A stretch of DNA of 64,000 nt from Bugula neritina (Eukaryota; Bryozoa; Gymnolaemata; Cheilostomatida; Bugulidae). The notes below the pieces were generated by a model that worked only from the letters and a program-made list of their open reading frames with translations, did no database searches and had not been told where the DNA came from. Position numbers and translations under genes: made by a program. The stretch spans positions 9,587,429 through 9,651,428 of the forward strand of contig OZ037769.1 of assembly GCA_964035545.1 (NCBI GenBank). The letters are read 5' to 3'. Positions 1 through 11,110 of this stretch are shown here, one piece after another (position 1 is the first letter of the stretch; every line of letters begins with the position of its first letter).

Positions 1-380
1 TCCGGCTATTCTGTCAACGTTGGGACTCGCTGAGGATCGGGCAGGATGGTCTGCTGACCATTTCTTTAGCCGCCAACGGCAAACACCCGGAGAGGAAAAG
101 GGTGGTCTGCCCCACTGCCATACGCTGTGAGTTAATGAGTTAATTTGGGACACTCACAAACAGGCTAACGCAAGAGTCTAGAGAGTGCTCTCCAAGTTGC
201 AACTCCGGTGGTATTGGCTCACCATCGGGCGTGATGTCCGACTCAGAGTAAAACAGTGTGAAATCTGCCAGGCCAGCAAGCATGGCTGTTTCTCTGGTGA
301 AGCGGGACGGCGAAGATTACATGCTAGAAGGCCGTGGCAAGTAGTAGCTGTCAACCTGGTCAGACCCATGCCACTAACCC
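1..380 (+). pseudogene. Ty3/gypsy pol fragment A: integrase N-terminal zinc domain
   Basis: This is the end of the connection region and the N-terminal HHCC zinc domain of a Ty3/gypsy integrase, which binds cDNA ends for insertion. HKQA and CEICQASKHG are readable and align with the intact domain at about 14,960-15,100. The frame is broken by an 8-bp tandem duplication (gagttaat twice, near 130-145) and by a TAG near 178. The fragment stops just after the first catalytic Asp block (here NLVRPMPLT, with the usual AVDLVGP Asp changed to Asn) and is joined at 380/381 to protease-end sequence of another copy. Its 5' part lies outside the window. It is a dead remnant. Confidence 0.85.
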
Positions 381-2540
381 TTGGTGGGGGGAGTGCAGGT
401 GGTACAGCGTTGTACTGTACCTGGGCGCTCCCGGGCTACAGTTTGCTGCAGAGTGAACTGTATGGAAATCTCCGAGTTAGGAGTGGTGGAAGGTGCACTG
501 GGGGGCGTCCAGCTCGATAACAGTCTGAATAGGCTGGATGGGCGGGGGGAGTTCCTGGTCCAGTGCGTAAATCCTTTCATGGAGCCGGTAGAATTGCCGG
601 CTGGGTTTCTAGTGGGGAAGTTCCACTCCGTACAGGAGGATGATGTAGGGCCCGCGCTGGAGACGGTGGACGAAGCCCGTGGGGTACCCGCTAGAGACGG
701 CAGGGGGCCGGTGCCTGAACACGTAGCGGAGTTGTACGAGGATGCCTGTGATGGCTGTGAGAGCAAGCGAAAACGCCTGGTGATGGCGCGGCTACTCTCT
801 GAGTACAAGGACGTGTTCAGTTGCGGTGACCATGACATGGGTCTGATTAAGACTGTCTGTCACGAGTTACCCCTGGCGGCGGGGACGGCGCCCATCCGGC
901 AGCCGACCCGCCGGTTAGGTCCTGAGAAGGAGAGAGAGGTGAGCCGTCAGGTGCAAGACCTTCTGAACCGGGACCTGATTGAGCCAGGCCATGGGGCCTG
1001 GAGTTCTCCAGTCGTCCTGGTTTGGAAAAAGGATGGGAGCTGGAGGTTTTGCGTTGATTATCGCAGGCTGAACAGCGTGACCATCCAGGACGCTTACCCT
1101 CTTCCTAGGATCGATGAGTCGCTCGATGCCTTAGCTGGTAGCAAGTTCTTCAGCACGTTGGACTTGTTAAGCGGGTATTGGCAGGTGCCCTTGAGTCCTG
1201 AAGCACAGGACAAGGCCGCGTTTATAATGCGGGATGGGCTCTGGAAATGGAAGGTGTTGCCATTCGGACTTGCGTCCGCACCGGCCACCTTCCAGCGACT
1301 CATGGAGCAGGTCCTGAGTGGGCTACACTGGAAGACCTTGCTCATTTATCTCGATGATGTTATTGTCGTCTCCCCCGACTTTGACACACATGTCAGTCGA
1401 CTCAGGGAGGTGTTTGACAGACTTCGAGCTGCTGGTCTGAAGCTCAAGCCCTCTAAGTGTGCATTACTGCAGCGCGAGGTTAAGTACCTGGGCAATGTAG
1501 TTGGTCGAGACGGGGTCGCCACCGACCCCGAGAAGGTACGGGCTGTGAGGGACTGGGCTGTCCCTGTCGACCTCCCTGAATTGCGGGCATTCCTGGGACT
1601 GGTAGGGTACTATCGTCAGTACATACTAGACTTCGCCGGAATTGCATAGCCGTTAAATCAGCTGACAGCAAAAGGGGTGCGGTGGCAGTGGACACAGGCC
1701 GAGCAGAAGGCATTTGACCTCCTAAAGGATCGCCTGGTGGAAGCACCCATCTTGGCGTATCCTGACCCTGCGAAGAAGTACATTTTGGATACTGATGCCA
1801 GTAACCATAATGTGGGGGCTGTGCTGTCGCAGGTCCAAGATAGTCGGTGGTGGTGGCTTACTATAGCAAAGCCCTGTCGGCGCCTGAAAAGAACTACTGT
1901 ACAACCAAGAGGGAACTTTTGGCAATAGTCAAGGCGGTCAAACACTTCAGACCATATCTATATGGGCGCACATTCCGGCTTCGGACGGATCATGCGTCTT
2001 TGATATGGTTGTGTCGACGGGCGGAACCATCAAGCCAAATAGCGCGCTGGCTGGAAATCCTGGCAGAGGTTTTTTATCGGATCGAACATCGACCCAGTAA
2101 GAAACACGGTAATGCCGATGGACTCAGCCGCCGCCAGGCAGATGGGTGTAAGCAGTGCCAGAATATTGAGCGCAGGGATGGTGGACCCCCTCGCTCGGAC
2201 GTTGAAGCACAGTTGGGGAAAGTGGGTGTATACAGCTGGAAAGAAGGACAACCCCTGTCTGAATCCCCTAATGAAGCTGTTAACAACCTTCACGCAAACC
2301 CCACGCTGCTCAGGAATGTCATTGAGTTCTGTCGGCTCCAGGCTACGCTACCAGGGGTGATAGCTGACCTGGTCCGGGCCAAGAAGGAGGGACGGCGGCC
2401 GAGTGAGGCCGAGCAGCGAGTGAAAAGTGCAGAATTTAAGTACTTCTGTGACCGCTGGGATTCCTTCCGGTTCAACAGCGATGGGCTGCTAACGATAACG
2501 TTGGCAGCCGGCACCAATAGCAGTGAACAAGAGAGGGTAG
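381..2540 (+). pseudogene. Ty3/gypsy pol fragment B: protease end, reverse transcriptase, RNase H
   Basis: The fragment starts in the segment after protease (LVGGVQVV) and runs through reverse transcriptase, RNase H and the integrase connection. The RT active-site box YLDD is intact at 1347-1358, preceded by VLPFG and followed by the thumb (AFLGLVGYYRQY). RNase H motifs LDTDAS, KRELLA and RTDHAS are present. An in-frame TAG at 1647-1649 replaces Gln, and a frameshift lies near 1845. The copy is more diverged from D than C, D1 or E are. It ends at about 2,540 in the connection/integrase start, fused to the reversed end of element C. No LTR is attached. Confidence 0.88.
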
Positions 2541-3599
2541 GGTCACGGAGGCTTTGAGCTCTGAGGCGGCGGCAGCCACTCTAGGTGTCAGCCGTTGTAC
2601 TTCGGTCTCTAGGTCGTAGATCCGTAGTTCGACTTCTTTTAGATTCCGAGCGGTAGGGGAGTGCCGTTTTGGGGAAGAGGAGTGCCAGCGTCGCTTGTTG
2701 GAAGGTTGTGAGGAAACGGGGGAGGGAGAGCGTCGTTTCCTAGGTACTTCAATCCTCTGTAGGACAACTCGTGGTAGGGAGGTGGGACGGGGTATAGTTT
2801 GTGCTGGTGGAGAATGAGGGAGTCTTGTGGGTTTTTTATATTTGGGAGGCCTCGGACACGGTTCGTATGTGATGAGGCGGGGAGATGGGAACCCTTGTTT
2901 CAGCCGCTCGAAACGGGGAAGATCTGTGATGAAGGGTTTTACTAGATTCAAGGAGGTGGAAAAGTTGTGTCGGTCCACGTCGTACAGATGTCCCACGTGG
3001 CACTCCATGGTGCGTTGATGTTGAAGAATGTAGTCCCTGTGGTAACTAAATTCACCACAGGGACAGAGGGTGGTTATGAAATGTTGCGGTGTGCGAACTA
3101 GCAAACGGCGATGAGTAGAAAAATGCTGTTGACACAGCCTGCAGGTGGTGCAATCGTCACTGCCACGGTGAGTTTAGATTTGCTCCTCTGTCTCTTGAGT
3201 AACCCAACTGTGTCGCTGTAGTAGTATGTCTGGCAGGGAGGTGGGAGGTGTGTCGTCGTTCCAAGCCAACTCCAACGGTGGCATGTCTCCGTAATCAGGA
3301 GAGCGAGTGGCGTCTAAAAGAGCAGAATTATTGTTAGATCGAATTTGATCTTTACAGCATAATTCTGATGACAATCGACTGTTACTAGTCTGAGAGTCAT
3401 TCATCTTTTTATACGGCACTCAAAAGACTGTGTCAGAACGTGTAAACTGACTGAGAGACATAGTGTCTAGCTCCAGATCTAGTAGACCGTCAGCCATTAC
3501 TATGTCCTCGTCGTCATTCACGTGTGACTCCGTCTCCAGTAACTGTGATTCAATTAGATCGACTAAACCAGAGTTAACTGAGGTGAGATCTATTTCCAT
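2541..3599 (-). pseudogene. Third ORF (C2H2 fingers + coiled coil), element C
   Basis: Reading on the minus strand from ATG at 3599, this is the env-position ORF of element C, homologous to 16652-17728 and 25330-26428. It has an acidic N-terminal part (DDEDIVMADGLLDLELD), a conserved SELCCKD block, two C2H2-type fingers near 3140-3030, a VDRHNF region, a Pro/Arg-rich linker and a C-terminal helix (LETEVQRLTPR). Segments stay in one frame but are cut by a TGA near 3420 and a TAA near 3174. In the first finger the first zinc His is Arg (LLVRTPQH), so this copy has probably lost that zinc site. The last codons are missing at the junction with B. Function is unknown; the layout suggests a nucleic-acid-binding, self-associating protein. 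Confidence 0.72.
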
Positions 3600-3624
3600 T
3601 AGTGGAGGTGTTAGATCTAGGCGA

Positions 3625-3631
3625 GCTTACC
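3625..3631 (-). promoter_or_regulatory. Candidate splice donor between pol and third ORF (element C)
   Basis: Minus-strand AAG|GTAAGC. The same donor-like word follows the pol stop in element E (26,446 region) and in D (CACAG|GTAAGC at 16,621). GTGAGT takes this position in D1 and in the 33-kb copy. Conservation is the only evidence. Confidence 0.4.
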
Positions 3632-3651
3632 TTGAAACCCGGTATTTGAAA

Positions 3652-4853
3652 TCATACTCGACGTTCAAGCTTGGATGTGGGTGGATTTAAAACACATCTA
3701 CCCTTGACTGCGTCAGCGAAAGAAAAGGCTGGACAGCGTGTTTGTTGTGCGAGACCGGAACTGTGTGCCCCGAGAGTAGTAATTCCACCCACTACTCTGC
3801 CTTCGCAAAACTTGGTTTTTCCGTGGTGTTCATAACTCCCACGTTTTGCCGCCAGTCTTTCCGTACGGCACCCAGCTGGACTTTCATACCTTCCGCTTGT
3901 AACGCGGTCGCATATGAAGTCTTGGAGATAGGCTAGGGGTCGTCTAGTATGTTGTCCCCTTTCAAGAGGAGGGGATGTACTAGCGGTAGACGCCGGGGAC
4001 GGTGGAAGGTTTGTTGGAGGATATGGGGTTGTGGCTGGGGAAGATGGGGCAGCTGGTGTGGGGTTTGGGGTTTGGGGTGTACTCACCGGTGGGTTGTTAC
4101 ACTCTACCGGTGGTATTTCCTGCCTTCTGTCAGCTGTCATCTCCTCTTCCCTTCTGTTTTCTCCGGATGGAGCCCCTCCCGTGGGGGGTTTTGCACTTCC
4201 GGAAGTATATTTAGTTCCGGAGGTGGTGGTGGTAGCCTTGGAGTCGGGCGGCTTGGTGCTGGGGGCAGTGGGCGCATCCCCGTTTGTAAGGGCGGCCTTT
4301 CTTGCCTCACCAAGTCCTCTGTCCGCGGCATGACCCATTCGTCACTGGGCTTATGCCGCCGCCGCCCGCGCATTGTTGTCTGCCTCCTGGTTTCTAACAA
4401 TGGGGGGGTTTCTCCCGCCGCACCCGAGCTAGCCCAATATGGTTTCAAGCGGGCTTCATTCTGGACAGATACTTGTCCAGACCGCTCCAGCTTGTAAGTG
4501 TGATTGAGCATTGCCTCAACTACTACGTAGGGTCCCACGAACTTAGGCTGTAATTTAGCCGCCTGCCCTCGACGCCTACGGTAGTTGATCATCCACACCC
4601 AGTCTCCAGCTTGATAGAGGGGTGGTTCATCAGCGTCTTCCTGTCGCACCTGCCACTGCTTCTCCGGCAGTATTTCGTGTGCGACTCTCAGACGCTCTAT
4701 CAATTCCCTGGCATACTCGTGGACAGAGTAGTCCGGTTCAGGAATATGATAGGTGAGGTGGTCTGGCACTCGCGTCTCTCGACCGAGCATCAAGAGGTTG
4801 GTAGTCTCGCCAGTACTAGTGTGTGGTGTACTGCGGTAGGTAGCAGAACACAC
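3652..4853 (-). pseudogene. Ty3/gypsy pol C-terminus, element C: integrase GPY/F domain and tail
   Basis: This is the integrase C-terminal part of minus-strand element C. It contains STGETTNLLMLGRET, the GDWVWMINYRRRRGQ strand, the GPY/F motif FVGPYVVVEA (which binds DNA and helps the integrase multimerise) and no chromodomain. A Pro-rich tail of about 200 residues follows, with ERGQHTRRPLAYLQDF and SCEHHGKTKFC blocks that are also conserved in D, D1 and E. The frame shifts once between about 4,140 and 4,340. The tail ends at 3652, shortly before the third ORF. The tail's role is unknown. Confidence 0.8.
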
Positions 4854-6448
4854 GCTGGTCTAGTATGCCGGCCACTGTCGGGGCAGATGCATCCGGGATA
4901 GCCAGAGCGTCGGCCCACCTAGTGAAGTGGTTGGTTAGCACTAGGATCCAACTGTTCCCCCTGGGGGTCATGGGCATGGGTTCGACCAGGTCAACAGCTA
5001 CCACCTGCCACGGCCTTCCAGCATATAGCCTATGCCGTCCCGCTTCGCCAGGAAGACGGCCATGCTTGCTGGCCTGGCAGATTTCGCATTGTTTGATCCT
5101 GAGTCGGACGTCACGCTCCATGTTGGGCCAATACCACCGGAGCCTTAGCTTGGTAAGCACTCTCTGGACTCCAGCATGAGCCTGCTTGTGAGTGTCCCAT
5201 ACTAGCCCCCGGCGTATGGTGGCTGGGCAAATCACCCTTTTTCTTTCAGGGTGTCTTTTGTCGGCGGCCAAGGTGATGGTCAGTAGACCATCTGGCCCGA
5301 TCCGCAGAGAGTCCCAGCGTTGGCAGTATAGCCGTAACTCGGCGCATCCCTGCTGTTCTTCGCTGGGTCGTTATCCCCCCCGTTTAGCCTGATATATGTT
5401 GGCTACCACCCCAGGGAGGTCCTCCTGGAGTTTCTGCAGCTCTCTGACGTTGTGGGCTAGAACAGGGTTGACAGGGAGGTTGTTAACACCTTCCTGTGGT
5501 GTGTCGACCCTCGGTCTAAGCTGACCTTGGTCCCAGTCGTAGCTTACTTCAGGGTGGCCCAGTGTTTCCAACTCGGATCTTGGGGGACCCCGATCCCTTC
5601 TCTCGATGTTGCGACACTGTTTACACCCCTCGTCCGGCCGCCGACTCAGTCCGTCCGCATTGCCGTGTTTCCTACCGGGTCGATGTTCGATCCGGTAGGA
5701 GAACTCGGCCAGGACTTCGAGCCACCGGGCAACCTGGCTAGACGGTTTCGCTCTCTTACACAGCCAAATCAAGGAGGCGTGGTCCGTTCTCAAGCGGAAC
5801 GGCCTACCGTAAAAATAAGGCCGGAAATGTTTCACCGACTTGATTACTGCCAATAACTCCTTGCGGGTAGTGCAGTAATTTCGTTCAGTGGGCGAGAGTG
5901 ATTTACTGAAGTAAGCTACAACTACTTCACGGCCCTCTTGCACTTGTGACAGCACAGCGCCAACGTTCTGGTCATTGGCGTCCGTGTCAAGGACATACTC
6001 CAGAGCGGGGTCTGGGTAGGCCAGAATTGGAGCCTCCAATAAGCGGCTTTTGAGACTGTCGAATGCCCTTTGTTCGACGGGTGTCCACTGCCAGGCCACT
6101 CCCTTCGCGGTGAGCCGATTTAACGGCTGTGCAACCCCCGCGAAGTCTGGTATGTATTGCTGATAATACCCTCCCAGCCCCAGGAAAGCCCGCAGTCCGG
6201 TCAAGTCCTGGGGGGTGACCCAGTCTGCCACAGCCCGTATCTTGTCAGGATCCATCGCCACGCCATTTCGGCCGACGACGTGCCCCAAGTACTTCACCTC
6301 CGGCTGCAGAAGAGCGCATTTGGAGGGCTTGAGCTTGAGACCGGCACCTCTGAGTCGCTCAAAAACCTCCCGCAGACGACTGACATGAGTCGGAAAGTCT
6401 GGGGAGATCACGATGACGTCATCGAGGTAGACTAGCAGTGTCTTCCAG
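4840..6448 (-). pseudogene. Ty3/gypsy pol, element C: RT end, RNase H, integrase with core deletion
   Basis: On the minus strand this begins at 6448 in the RT active site (YLDD near 6430-6420). It continues through RT thumb, RNase H (LDTDAN, RKELLAV, RTDHAS) and connection, then the integrase zinc domain (HKQAH, CEICQASKHG) and the first core Asp (AVDLVEPM). Near 4,840 the text jumps from FCYL directly to the STGET block. About 85 codons are missing, including the second catalytic Asp (SDQGAQF in other copies) and the catalytic Glu (GVVERNN). The integrase would be inactive. The 5' boundary abuts plus-strand D1 with a shared CCAGT. Confidence 0.85.
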
Positions 6449-8620
6449 TTAGGTCGCCAGGTGGCTCGAGATCTTAGCTGAGTTCTCGTACCGGATCGAA
6501 CATCGACCGGGCAGGAGACACAGCAATGCGGATGGGTTGAGCCTCCGACCTGATGGAGGTTATAAACAGTGTCTCAACATCGAGAGGAGGGACGGAGGTC
6601 CCCCGCGATGTGAATTGGAAACACTGGCTCACCACGGAGCGCAGTTTGACTGGGACCAGGGTTAACTCACACAGAAAATTGACGAGTCCCCGGAGGTTAT
6701 ACAAAACCTCCGCGCCAACCCTGTTTTGGCCGATAATGTCCGGGAGCTGAAGAAGCTTCAGGAAAAGCTGCCTGGGGTAGTGGCAGACATATATCGGGCC
6801 AAAAAGGAAGGGCGACGACCCAGCAAGGAACAACTACGGCAGGGGTACGCCGAGTTCCGGCTATTCTGCCAGCGTTGGGACTCGCTGAGGATCGGGCAGC
6901 ATAGTCTGCTGACTATTTCTCTAACTGCCAACGGCAGGCACCCAGAGCGGAAGAGGATGGTCTGTCCCACTGCCATACGCCGTGAGCTAATTTGGGACAC
7001 TCACAAACAAGCCCACGCAGGGGTCAAGAGAGTGGTCTCCAAGTTACGACTCCGATGGTATTGGCCACAGATGGAGCGTGACGTCCCACTTAGAGTAAAA
7101 CAGTGTGAAATCTGCCAGACCAGCAAGCATGGCCGTCTCTCTGGTGAAGCGGGATGGCGAAGGTTATATGCTGGAAGGCCGTGGCAAGTATTAGCTGTTG
7201 ACCTGGTCGGACCCATGCCCCTAACCCCCAGAGGCAATAGTTGGATCTTAGTATTGACCGACCACTTTACGAGGTTGGCGGATGCTCTGGCTATCCCAGA
7301 TGCGCCAGCTCCGACAGTGGCCAGGGTGCTAGACCTACATGTATTCTGTTACTTCGGGCTCCCCGAACAGATACACTCTGATCAGGGCGCTCAGTTCCAG
7401 TCTCAACTGATGAGTGACCTCTGCCGCCACTGGGGAGTGAATCAGAGCAGGACCATCCCGTACCATCCCCTAGGTAATGGGGTGGTGGAGCGCAATAACC
7501 GGATGCTAGGTGATGCGCTCCGGAGTCTACTCCTCCGACGCAGTCAGGAGGAATGAGACACGGTTTTGCCGCAAGTCATGCGCGCATACTGTAGCACCCC
7601 ACACACCAGTACTGGTGAGACCCCAAACCTCCTGATGCTCAGGAGAGAGACTCGTTTTCCTGACCATCTTACCTACCAGGTTCCAGAGCAAGACAGCTCG
7701 GTTCACGAGTATGCCAGTGAACTAGTGGAATGGATGAGGGTCGCACACGAAATGCTGCGAGAAAAGCAGTGGCAGGTGCGGCGCGAGGATTTCGAGGAAC
7801 CACTCCTTTATCAGACAGGAGATTGGGTGTGGATGGTCAATTACCGTAGGCGTCGCGGACAGGCAGCTAAGCTACAGCCTAAGTTTGTGAGACCCTACGT
7901 GATAGTCGAGACTATGCCCAACCATACCTACAAGATCGAGCGCTCAGGACAGGTGTCCGTCCAGAATGAGGCTTGCTTGAAGCCGTATTGGGCTAGCCCG
8001 GATGCAGTGGGAGAAGCCCCCCATTGTTGGAGCCCAGGAAGCAGACGACAAAGTGTGGGCGACGGCGGCATGGACCTGAGTATGGAGTGGTCATTCCGCG
8101 GGAAGAACACTTGGTACGAGACAAGCGACCGCTTTTGCCTACAGAAGTGCGTCCGCCGCCTCCTACGCCAAGTCTGATTCCATCACTTCCGGAAACCGAG
8201 CCGGTTCCGAAAGTGCAAACCCCCACAGAGGGAGGGGCTCCATCCGGAGAACAGGAAGAAGTAACCACTACCGGTGAACTAGAGGCGCCGTCAGAGGCCC
8301 CTGCTAGTCCACCGGTGAGTGCGTCACCCTCCCTAGAGCGGGTACAACATGCAAGGCAACCCCCATCATATTTAAAAGACTTCGTATGTGACTGCATTAA
8401 AAGCGGCGCGTATGAAAGTCTAGCGGGGAACCGTAGGGGAAAAGTATCGAGCAATTGTGGGAGTTGTCAACACCACAGAAATATCGACTTTTGTATCGGC
8501 GGAGTTAAGAATAAAATTCATCCGCCGGGTGTGCAGAGTCCTAGTCACGCACCCCAACCACCTTGCTCGATCTTTTCTTATGCTTATGCAGTCAAGAGCA
8601 GACGTGTTCCTAGTCAATAG
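6446..8620 (+). pseudogene. Ty3/gypsy pol, element D1: RNase H end, integrase, tail
   Basis: The sequence starts inside RNase H (VARWLEILAEFSYRIEH), then has the connection region and a full integrase. The zinc domain shows HKQAH and CEICQTSKHG. The DDE core is intact in sequence: AVDLVGPM, IHSDQGAQF near 7,374 and GVVERNN near 7,485. A GPY/F region (here FVRPYVIV) and a Pro-rich tail ending in KSRRVPSQ at 8620 follow. Breaks are a frameshift near 6,540-6,680, an in-frame TGA at 7554-7556, and a frameshift near 8,020 from loss of one C in a C-run. The copy is 5'-truncated but keeps its third ORF and 3' LTR downstream. Confidence 0.87.
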
Positions 8621-8671
8621 TTCAATCCATTTCACAAATATTCATTATGTCATATGATAGCGGATCGTGGG

Positions 8672-8939
8672 GTGAGTTAACTATGTCTTGATATGGAAAC
8701 TAGATTGCATCACTCACCTCCGACTCGTCTGAGTCAATTGAGCTTGAGATAGGTTAGTGAACTACAGTGGTAGGAACTCAGTTGACTTAGAGATTTCACA
8801 ATCTCACTGCAATATGTGTTCTGTTCCAACTACTCACTACCGTAAATCTCTACGAGTGGTAACTGAACGAGAAGTTGCCAGGCTGTCCAAGCCGACAACA
8901 CTACAGTGTAATGTACTAACACTGTTGAAACTCTTTCAG
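8672..8939 (+). other. Putative 268-nt intron upstream of third ORF (element D1)
   Basis: Donor GTGAGT at 8672 and acceptor CTCTTTCAG ending at 8939 enclose a stretch with no long ORF. The 33-kb copy has the same pair at 33593 and 33869, spaced almost identically (277 nt). The acceptor opens a frame that reaches the zinc fingers at 9101 and is phase-compatible with the gag donor at 11154. No transcript is visible, so this is inference. Confidence 0.5.
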
Positions 8940-9690
8940 GTTACACTCGACCCGCCGCAACCAGGGTACGGGATAGAGCACCTTCCGCTCCGCACCATGA
9001 AGAGTAAGCCAAAGGCAGACGACCTGAGCCACTGCGCCGCTGCTGTCGGTGGGTGTCGCCGGAGACGGAGAAGCAGATAGAAGCAGCCTGGGGACCCCAA
9101 GGAAGGACACAGTGTCAGATCTGCTACAAAGAGTGCCCGTCTCACCGCTCATTGAAGCTACATGTCATCGCACACCTCCTACTAACATTCTGTCTCTGCG
9201 GATACAATAATGTCTACCCCTATCCCGTCACCTGACATCGAGCAGCTGGCTGTTTCCCCAGAGAGAACTATGTGGTCGACGCTAAGCTCTACCCGGAATT
9301 TCTGACTCTAATACGGCCCTTAGTGAAGAAGGCAATGTAACTGGCCGTCCGAACCTCCGGCTTCCAGCATGTATTAGACTATGCCAGGCAACAGTCCCCA
9401 TTGGTGTCCGACCGTCCTCAAGTTGTGTATACCCCCAAAGAGTTCGCATACCCTGAAGAAGAGGAGGAAGAAATCGCACCTCCCCTCGTAGGAAACGAAC
9501 CCCATCTCCAGATCCTGCTCGCCTGGCCACAGTAGAAGAGCGTCTCCTTCGGCTGCAGGCTGAGTTCACCCAGTTAGCCCCGGATCTACTCAGTACTACA
9601 ACGGGACTTTACCAATTAAAAGGCTCTGTTGGCCGGATTGAAAGGAAATTACGTGCCCGTCAAGCCAAACATTGGCTTGCCAAACACTGA
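8940..9690 (+). pseudogene. Third ORF, element D1 (second subfamily of zinc-finger protein)
   Basis: Downstream of the acceptor the frame encodes a C2H2 finger, CQICYKECPSHRSLKLH plus VIAH (C-x2-C-x12-H-x3-H), starting near 9105. A second CLCGYNN unit with C-x-C spacing follows, then a FLTLIRPL motif shared with the other third ORFs. The C-terminal helix is ERLLRLQAEFTQLAPD and LKGSVGRIERK, ending in AKHWLAKH and TGA at 9688-9690. In-frame stops (TAA near 9004, TGA at 9233-9235) and shifts show decay. Fingers and helix are laid out as in D, but the sequence is clearly diverged, matching the 33.9-kb copy better. Confidence 0.68.
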
Positions 9691-9974
9691 CTCTGGTTTT
9701 TCTGCCGAAATTATCCGTAAGCCCCACCTTCTTGGAAGTCCAAGACTGTCATGTAAATGCTTGACAGCTCAACCTCCTTGTCCAACACTACAGCTAGCGG
9801 TATCCTCTCTCTATAGCTAGCCAATTGCATGTGACATGCTGTTGTAATGATTATGTCTGTCATTGTTGTGTCTATATATGTGTTTATATCTTTTTCTTTT
9901 GGTCTACTGATGTTATGTGTGTTGACTGTAAAATATTTTGTATCAGAAAGAGGGCTTTCTGCTGGTGGGGGCGG

Positions 9975-10309
9975 TGTGGTGGCCCGTGGAGCTACCAGCA
10001 GCGTAATATGGGAAATATTATTTCCCCCACTGATACAGCACAGGGTCACGTAATTGACCCGGAACAATGGACAGCCAATTAGCGACACTGATAGTTAGTA
10101 GCAGTAGTTAGTTTTCCGCTGTTAGTCGAAGATAGAGTATTGAATTGTATAGATGTGTAGATTAACTGAGTGTATTTGTGTAGTTTTTGTGATGTATTCT
10201 TGTGTGTAAAATATACTCGTATTAACTCGACTTATCCTGGTGAAGTTCTCTAGCAAATAAATAGACTCTCTTGATTGCACATCAACCCAAATCTGAAAAT
10301 TATATAACA
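9975..10309 (+). repeat. 3' LTR of element D1 (LTR family A, 335 bp)
   Basis: Starts TGTGGTGGCCCG and ends ATATAACA, with canonical TG...CA ends. It is preceded by a purine-rich tract (tgggggcgg, ending at 9974). It aligns with the LTRs at 10774 and 18020 and with the reversed solo LTR at 20570. It carries an extra stretch of about 35 bp (aatattatttcccccactga) that is absent from the D LTRs and present in the solo LTR. Confidence 0.9.
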
Positions 10310-10773
10310 TGAAACTCCCTTGCCAGAATGTAAAAAGACTCATTTCCCAGCTTGTTTTTTTTAAGTATTGCTTGTTACATAAAATAGAATAATTATTTGA
10401 GCATCCAACACTAACAAGCTAATCTCATGTTTTCATAAATTGCAAGAGCAATTTTATATGTTGTTGGGTACTTTTTGCAGCAAAATGTTTAAAACCGTAC
10501 CACTCTCTTGTTTTATTATTCGCAGATGTGAAACACCAACGATCTATATGAGGTGTTGACAAGCACAAGCCTTGTTAGTGGTCAAAGAGCCAAAGGTTTG
10601 ACACACCGTGGAAAGTTAAAGGTGAGAGAAGAGAACAAAATGTTGTGTAAATGTCATAAGATGAAAAGTATTAACCTACCATTTCTCAATTACTGTACAT
10701 CGTCTATTTTCAAGTAATTAATGCATAGTAAGCAGTGTTTATATACTCTGTGTAATTTTTTATATCTTTAGAT
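10310..10773. other. No recognisable gene
   Basis: AT-rich spacer between the 3' LTR of D1 and the 5' LTR of D. No ORF, repeat or RNA feature could be supported. Confidence 0.6.
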
Positions 10774-11077
10774 TGTGGTGGCTCGTGGAGCTACCAGCAG
10801 CACAATACGCAGGGTCGCGTAATTGACCCGGAACGACAGCCAATTAGCGACTTGAGTAGTTAGTAGCAGTAGTAGTTTTCCCGCTGTTAGGCAGTCGAAG
10901 TTAGAGTGTTGAATAATCTAGATGTGTAGAATTATTGAATGTATTTGTATAGCTTTTGTAATGTGTTCTTGTGCTTAAAATATATACTCGTTCACTCGAC
11001 TTATCCTGGTGAAGTTCTCTAGCAAGTAATTAGACTCTCTGGATTGCATATCAACCCAAATACAAAAAATCATAACA
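10774..11077 (+). repeat. 5' LTR of element D (304 bp)
   Basis: TGTGGTGGCTCG to CATAACA, directly before the primer-binding site. The LTR should hold promoter and poly(A) signals, but no TATA box or polyadenylation signal can be assigned with confidence. Confidence 0.92.
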
Positions 11078-11078
11078 G

Positions 11079-11096
11079 TGGTGGCAGCGGTGGGAT
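11079..11096 (+). promoter_or_regulatory. Primer-binding site, tRNA-Leu
   Basis: TGGTGGCAGCGGTGGGAT lies one base after the LTR. It is complementary over 18 nt to the 3' end expected for a eukaryotic tRNA-Leu (ATCCCACCGCTGCCA plus CCA). The same site occurs at 28381 and, shortened, at 33339. It primes minus-strand cDNA synthesis. Confidence 0.85.
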
Positions 11097-11110
11097 AGTG
11101 CACATCCAAG

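Noticed and set aside
178-520. Open frames opposite or beside pol, such as 185-520 as one protein
   Set aside because: The frame crosses the 380/381 junction of two element fragments and most of these ORFs are shadows of pol in GC-rich DNA.
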